Below, piece by piece: positions 59,240 through 64,000 of a DNA stretch of 64,000 nt (position 1 is the stretch's first letter; each line of letters starts with the position of its first letter). The notes under the pieces are model-generated. The model was not told where the DNA came from, ran no database searches, and saw only the letters and a list, made by a program, of their open reading frames with translations. The DNA comes from Melitaea cinxia (lineage: Eukaryota > Arthropoda > Insecta > Lepidoptera > Nymphalidae): positions 17,357,206 through 17,421,205 of the forward strand of contig NC_059396.1 of the NCBI RefSeq assembly GCF_905220565.1, in the 5' to 3' direction. The translations under genes and the position numbers were made by a program.

Positions 59240-59633
59240 TATTAAAAAATATATTACTGAAAATTAAGGAGCTTTAGATGCTATTCAATCCTCATAAAAC
59301 CGTCTGAACAGTATTACTTTATATTATTTAAAGTTAAACTCTTGATAAAATATAAGATAAATCGTTCAACGAACAGAAAATAGGTGGACGGTCTAAACCA
59401 TCGTTTACTTTCATTGAAATATCGACAGACTCGAAGGAATCGAGCTAGTTATTTAAGACCGGTTTCAGCAGTAAAGAACAATATCTTTATTGTATATATT
59501 TCGTTACTTTATTTAATACAAAGTATGTATATGATTGCGAGTTTTAATCGTTGAAGTGGTCTTCTGCAGCAGTCTGGGATTAATGTAAAGGAGGAAATGA
59601 AATACTTATTTGAATAATATAACAAGATCAAAA

Positions 59634-59810
59634 TCCAAATCAAAAATAGCTTTATTCAAATAGGCTCCAAGAGCACTTTCGAAACGTCATTTTACAAATT
59701 AAAACTTTAGAAATTAATTATTATTTTTGTAAAAGTGAAGCTACCACCGATTTGGAATGTAGATTCTGCAGAGAAGAATCGGCAAGAAACTCCGCAGTTA
59801 CTCTTTTGAA
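59634..59810 (-). repeat. Dispersed repeat family W
   Basis: 'aaatcaaaaatagctttattcaa' followed by 'agcactttcgaaacgtcatttta', 'gtgaagctaccaccgattt', 'ggaatgtagattctgcagag' and 'cggcaagaaactc' matches a family I know as frequent in Lepidoptera, usually ending in AATAAAG plus a 'tttttgattttgattt' tail on the opposite strand. Only one copy is in this window. The frame at 59752-59961 is an artefact. Confidence 0.6.
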
Positions 59811-59814
59811 AATA

Positions 59815-60160
59815 ATATATAAACTGTGTTTTATAACAAAATTAGAAACATGTTGTAAGAAATACAGCGTCACTAAGTTAACAAGATTCAGTTTTAGTGC
59901 TATGATAAAACTCTTAAATAACTTTTTGAAAGGCTTTGTCAGATACTGGTTAAACAGTTAGGGTTCGTTTCATCTCAACTATTGTATGATAAATTGCAAG
60001 TTTTAAATACACAAATTAAGAATATTTGACATATATTTAATTTGGAGTTTGATGGTTTTAACGAAACAATATGCAATAAACTTTTTGGTATTTAACAGCG
60101 CTATATGTCAGATATCTTTATCAGCATCCAGAGGTCCTTTTTTATTTTGAGTCAGGGTTA
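59815..60160. other. A/T-rich DNA, nothing recognised
   Basis: Unique A/T-rich sequence. Confidence 0.4.
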
Positions 60161-60166
60161 CTTAAA

Positions 60167-60220
60167 TCTATACAAATAAATAAAATTGGAATGTCTGTTT
60201 GTAATAATAAAATAGAATAA
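60167..60220 (+). mobile_element. Helitron 5' end fragment
   Basis: A|TCTATACAAATAAATAAAA at 60167 followed by 'ttggaatgtctgtttgtaata' is the 5' end of the 34242-34564 Helitron family. No hairpin and CTAG end can be paired with it nearby, so only a fragment is called. Confidence 0.6.
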
Positions 60221-60470
60221 AGTATACGATACAGCTTATAGCCATCGGAGTTTGTAAATATGTACATAGCATATCATATGAAAAATACATATTATACAAT
60301 AAATACATAGTATAATATAAAGATCAAACGCAGTACTCACAAACTTTTGTACATATTATTGTCTTTAGAAAATGGAAAAATATAACATAATAGTAAACAG
60401 AGGAAGAGGCTTTAAGTTCATATAATTAAATATTACCTTGTAAAATGTTTACTATTATCATTATCATTAC

Positions 60471-60788
60471 AGCCTATACAGTTCACTGCTGGACATAGGC
60501 CTCCACAAGTTTACGCCAAAAATAACGTGAACTCATGAGTTTTGCCCATAGTCACATCGCTGGGCAGGCGGGTCGGTGACCGCAGGGCCGGCTTTGTCGC
60601 ACCGAAGACGCTGCTGCCCATCTTCGGCCTGTGTATTTCAAAGCCAGCAGTTGGATGGCTATCCCGCCACCGGTCGGCTTTTTAAGTTCCAAGGTTGTAG
60701 CGGAACTGTGTTATCCCTTAGTCGCCTCTTACGACACCCACGGGAAGAGAGGGGGTGGCTATATTCTTTAGTACCGTAGCCACACAGT
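60471..60788 (+). repeat. Dispersed repeat family X, complete copy
   Basis: A 318-bp unit from 'agcctatacagttcactgctgg' to 'gtaccgtagccacacag', matching 11681-11975 in reverse and the split copy at 61301-62428. It is the best reference copy here. Frames on both strands (60576-60886) are artefacts. Confidence 0.85.
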
Positions 60789-60999
60789 ACATTTACATTT
60801 ACTATTATAGGACATCTAAATACAGGTGGAAACGTAACTCTATAACGTACATTAGTTAGGTGGATCGATACTGTTATTGCACGCAATTATAAGCGGTTTA
60901 GTTATTCAAGGATTGTCCTAATGTGCTAAATTGGTATTAAGTTAGTAGTGAAATTCGAAGCAATTATATCTATACACACGATTATAGCATATCCGGTTA

Positions 61000-61258
61000 A
61001 TGTCCGGCTCAAAATATGGAGCAGTTCGACTGGGGTAGTACCTCGACCTTACAGAAGATCACATCAAAATAATACTGTTTTCAAGCAGTATTGTGTTCCT
61101 GTTGGTGAGTAAGGTGACCAGAGCTCCTGGGGGATTGGGGATTGGGTCGGCAACGCGCTTGCGATGCTTCTGGTGTTGCAGGTGTCTATAAGCTACGGTA
61201 ATCGCTTACCATCAGGTGAGCCGTACGCTAGTTTGCCGACCTAGTGACATAAAAAAAA
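61000..61258 (+). repeat. Dispersed repeat family Y, best-preserved copy
   Basis: It contains 'gagcagttcgactggggtag', 'ccttacagaagatcacatc', 'gtgaccagagctcctggggg', 'cgcgcttgcgatgcttctgg' and 'taccatcaggtgagccgta', and ends in A10. The poly-A tail supports retroposition. Confidence 0.8.
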
Positions 61259-61300
61259 AATGTTAGTGTAAAGTAGGTAGAAAGATAAACATAATACGTC

Positions 61301-62428
61301 ATCACTTTAGCCTATCACAGTCTACTGGTGGACATAGGCCTCCCTAAGTTCGCGTCAAAAACGGTGCGAACTCATGTGTTTTGCCCATAATCACCACGCT
61401 GGGCAGGTGGGTTGGTGACCGCAGGGCTGGCTTTGTCGCACCGAAGACGCTGCCCGTCTTCGGCCTGTGTATTTAAAAGTTAGCAGTTGGATAGTTATCA
61501 CGCCATCGATCGGTTTTTTAAGTCATCGGCGTTATTGATAACAGATTCAGCTGGAAGCCTCACATAGACCTCGTCTGCTCTAAATTAAGATCTTTACTTA
61601 GCAGATTGTGTTTATTGAAACATAACCTCCTATATAAAATTTGTGGAATACTGTATCTAGCCCTGACTCAATCTGTTATTAGTTATGGACTAAGTTGCTA
61701 CGGTATGACCTATAAAACCCATTTAAATAATATTTAGGCTTAACAGTTACGTCTATTAAAAACCATTATCCCAAAATTTAAAAATAAACGTATCTTGAAT
61801 GAAAGTGATATTTTTAAATATTGTAATGTCATGCATGTATTTACGTTGGTGAAATGCAACGTCCTAAATGAAGTTAATGATCCTTCTTTATTAATCGAAA
61901 AATGTAGACTCAATACCTTAAGAAAAATTCAAAACACAAAAAAAAAATTGTTATACCGAATGCTAGAAATTTTTACGGAGCTAGAATGTTAAACACCATT
62001 ATACCCGCATTCGTTAATGAACTTCCCGAAGACCTACAAAAGTTATACCTGGACAAACGCAAATATAGAAGATCACTAAAAGAACATTTATTGAAATCTT
62101 TAAGCGTTTATTAGTCACAAAACTTTGGTAATTAACCTAGTTATTGATAGAATATTACCTAGTTAACCTAGTTATTGGTATGGTACGGTTATAAATATTA
62201 TATGATAATATGATATGCGACGCGGCGGCTTGTCCCGATAAGCTCTTGTGCATTTTCGTGGCAGGCTTATGAATAAGTGTTTAGTATGTGTTGTTCGTAT
62301 TTTTGAACAAAGAAATAAAAAAAAGTTCCCAGGTGTTAGTGGAACTGTGTTATCCCTTAGTCGCCTCTTACGACACCCACGGGAAGAATGGGGGCGGCTA
62401 TATTCTATACTGCCGTAACCACACAGCC
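61301..62428 (+). repeat. Dispersed repeat family X, copy split by a LINE
   Basis: The left part 61301-61523 and right part 62323-62428 join without loss into the 60471-60788 sequence: '...cggttttttaagt' continues at 'gttcccaggtgttagtgg...'. The break holds the retrotransposon at 61524-62322. Confidence 0.85.
61524..62322 (+). mobile_element. 5'-truncated jockey/CR1-type non-LTR retrotransposon
   Basis: It begins in the reverse-transcriptase C-terminal region (IGVIIDNRFSWKPHI, then SVISYGLSCYGMTY), followed by the C-terminal region ending near YLDKRKYRRSLKEHLLKSL at 62114, about 200 bp of 3' UTR and a short poly-A tail. In-frame stops (after HLNNI, near 61735) and a frameshift near 61980 show it is dead. 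AAGT occurs at both junctions (61520-61523 and 62323-62326), a likely target-site duplication. Confidence 0.8.
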
Positions 62429-62429
62429 T

Positions 62430-64000
62430 AACTAATAATACATAATAGATACATATGTGTCAATAGTAACTATCTAGAATGATTTTTTTTAATATAAAGA
62501 TCTGTATATTCAAAATAATATGAATAGATGTAAGTAATAAAAAACACAAGCCTATTTACTGTATCAAAGTGAGATTTACTTACCAATATGTTAATATGAT
62601 AGACACGGAAAAACGTTTTCCTTAAACTATTGACCTACTTACAGAAATACGCTTTGGAAATTCGTCGGTTACAGCTGAATAAATACCGCAAAGTAACGTA
62701 TAGCTTCAACTGGCGAAAGTCGCCCGAAATTCTTGTCATATTTGTGATTCATCCTCTTTACCGTAACTATTCGTTAGGTATTATATATTTGGTATGTTTA
62801 TATTTACCTAATATTACGGCACTTAAGGCAAATTTTAACACTCCGAATAATACCATGTTTTTATTAGTAGAGGCCTTCTATAGGTTAGCGCTAAAATTAT
62901 TTTCATTCATTCCGAGTTTCTTTTAAAGAGTAATCTAATAACCTTCTTGTAAAGCAAGTCTTTTTAATATATTTTTTTCTATTGAAGAGCTGGCGTTTAT
63001 TATTCTGTTGAAGATCTTACAGAAATATAAAAAGAAAAAGAATGCCATCTAACCTTTCCTACTAATTAAGGACATATCTTACATATTTTTTTTTTATAAT
63101 TACTTAAAAAATATAAGTTTACTCTATAGTTTTTTACTTGGCTTGATTTTTTTTTAAATATTAAAGTAAAAACTACAAAAGAAGAACTTAACAATATAAG
63201 AACTTACAAATATTACAAAAGAAATTTAAAAAAGACCTTAAACTTGAAACAGTCACGTAAGAACTTCACGTAACAATATTCTTTTAAGATAAATTACAAA
63301 AAGTATATAACCACTCATAAAACCACTATAATAATTAAAAGAACTATTAAACCATGTGCTTCGGCCACGGAACCCTAAATATCTTGAGCAGCGAAACGTA
63401 AAAGGAAGCGGCAGTTACAGTTCTTCCGGTCGGTGCTTCGCTCTCCTGAATTATGAATGCACGAGGAAATCAACTCTGTTGATACTTTTTCAGTTTCTAA
63501 TCCCTTATCGTTATAAAATAACTACCATTAATTAATTTTATATACTGGTATAGCTTTCGCTGAGTTCCGTATAGGATTAGAAGTTCACTAGTTAGATTAC
63601 ATTAAGATATAGAAAGAGCATTTGTAGTAAGGCACAAAGTATACAGGTTGTAAGTGTTGCAAGTATTCTGATAAAAATTTGTAAAACGACTTGATGCGAT
63701 TGGTATGAACATTTAACAATACAAAATTTGCAAAAAAAAATTGTTTTACAGAAAATATGTCTGCATTTTGACCAAATAGGTTATTTAAGATGCTAATGTA
63801 CAAATAGGTAATTAGTCCTACAATATTGTAATGGTTTTTTCAATTATAACAGTGAACGTGGGAAATATAAAAGATATTTTTCTTTTTCTGTCTATATTAG
63901 TAATTTGTGTACTGATTTTTTTTCATTCATTTATTCTCATTAAAAGTATTCTTATTTTAATTGAAACAGTACGTATTCTGCAAAGAGGAAAACGTTAATG
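62430..64000. other. A/T-rich DNA to the right edge, nothing recognised
   Basis: The frames at 62630-62926 and 63597-63803 are A/T-rich and lack recognisable domains. A slightly GC-richer patch is at about 63355-63470. No gene is called. Confidence 0.4.

Noticed and set aside
60576..60886. Open frames on both strands
   Set aside because: Products of the family X repeat.

Overview
The window looks like A+T-rich nuclear DNA from a moth or butterfly (Lepidoptera). It holds no intact, recognisable protein-coding gene. Evidence for the assignment: (i) many copies of tRNA-headed SINEs sharing one body ('...cggtgcctcggagagca...', '...gcccagcagtgggat...'); (ii) short Helitrons of the TCTATACAAATAAATAAAA...CTAG type; (iii) several other dispersed families that I associate with lepidopteran genomes; (iv) intron-like or gene-desert base composition. 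The species cannot be told from the sequence.

Layout. 1-10 kb is mostly single-copy A/T-rich DNA with GC-richer islands near 1-240, 3265-3480, 4740-5170, 5640-5850, 8184-8280 and 8925-9010. 10-16.3 kb carries a SINE head, a TTAA MITE, two long dispersed repeats, a repeat-like island with a long hairpin, and a near-complete SINE. 16.3-22.2 kb is mostly unique, with two islands (18120-18365, 18855-19095), the second containing a possible exon. 22.2-23.5 kb is a pile-up of repeats: a dispersed element, a 130-bp tandem repeat, two adjacent SINEs and an inverted-repeat fragment. At 26.5-26.6 kb the minus strand has what looks like the last coding exon of a gene: splice acceptor, 30 codons ending in a hydrophobic tail, stop, and AATAAA. 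27-42 kb is repeat-poor apart from a few insertions (MITE 31.7 kb, Helitron 34.2 kb, SINEs 33.1 and 41.5 kb). It is dotted with GC-richer, homeodomain- or POU-site-bearing islands (36.7-37.2 and 39.9-40.9 kb) that could be cis-regulatory DNA. 42.8-44.5 kb is a full-length but inactivated Tc1-type transposon. 45-56 kb has more SINEs, Helitrons and an RTE-type LINE tail. 56.3-57.7 kb is a Helitron interrupted by a 1.1-kb Ginger/KRBA2-like DNA transposon with palindrome arrays at both ends. 59-62.4 kb has a tRNA-like sequence inside an inverted repeat, and a dispersed repeat split by a 5'-truncated non-LTR retrotransposon.

The genes do not form a pathway. The readable coding sequences are remnants of mobile elements (Tc1 transposase, Ginger-like integrase, two reverse-transcriptase C-termini). 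The one good host-gene candidate is the terminal exon at 26.5 kb; if it is real, much of the higher-coordinate DNA could be its introns. The most distinctive structure is the transposon at 56585-57678, with 13 near-palindromic 20-bp repeats at about 29-bp spacing flanking a decayed integrase gene.
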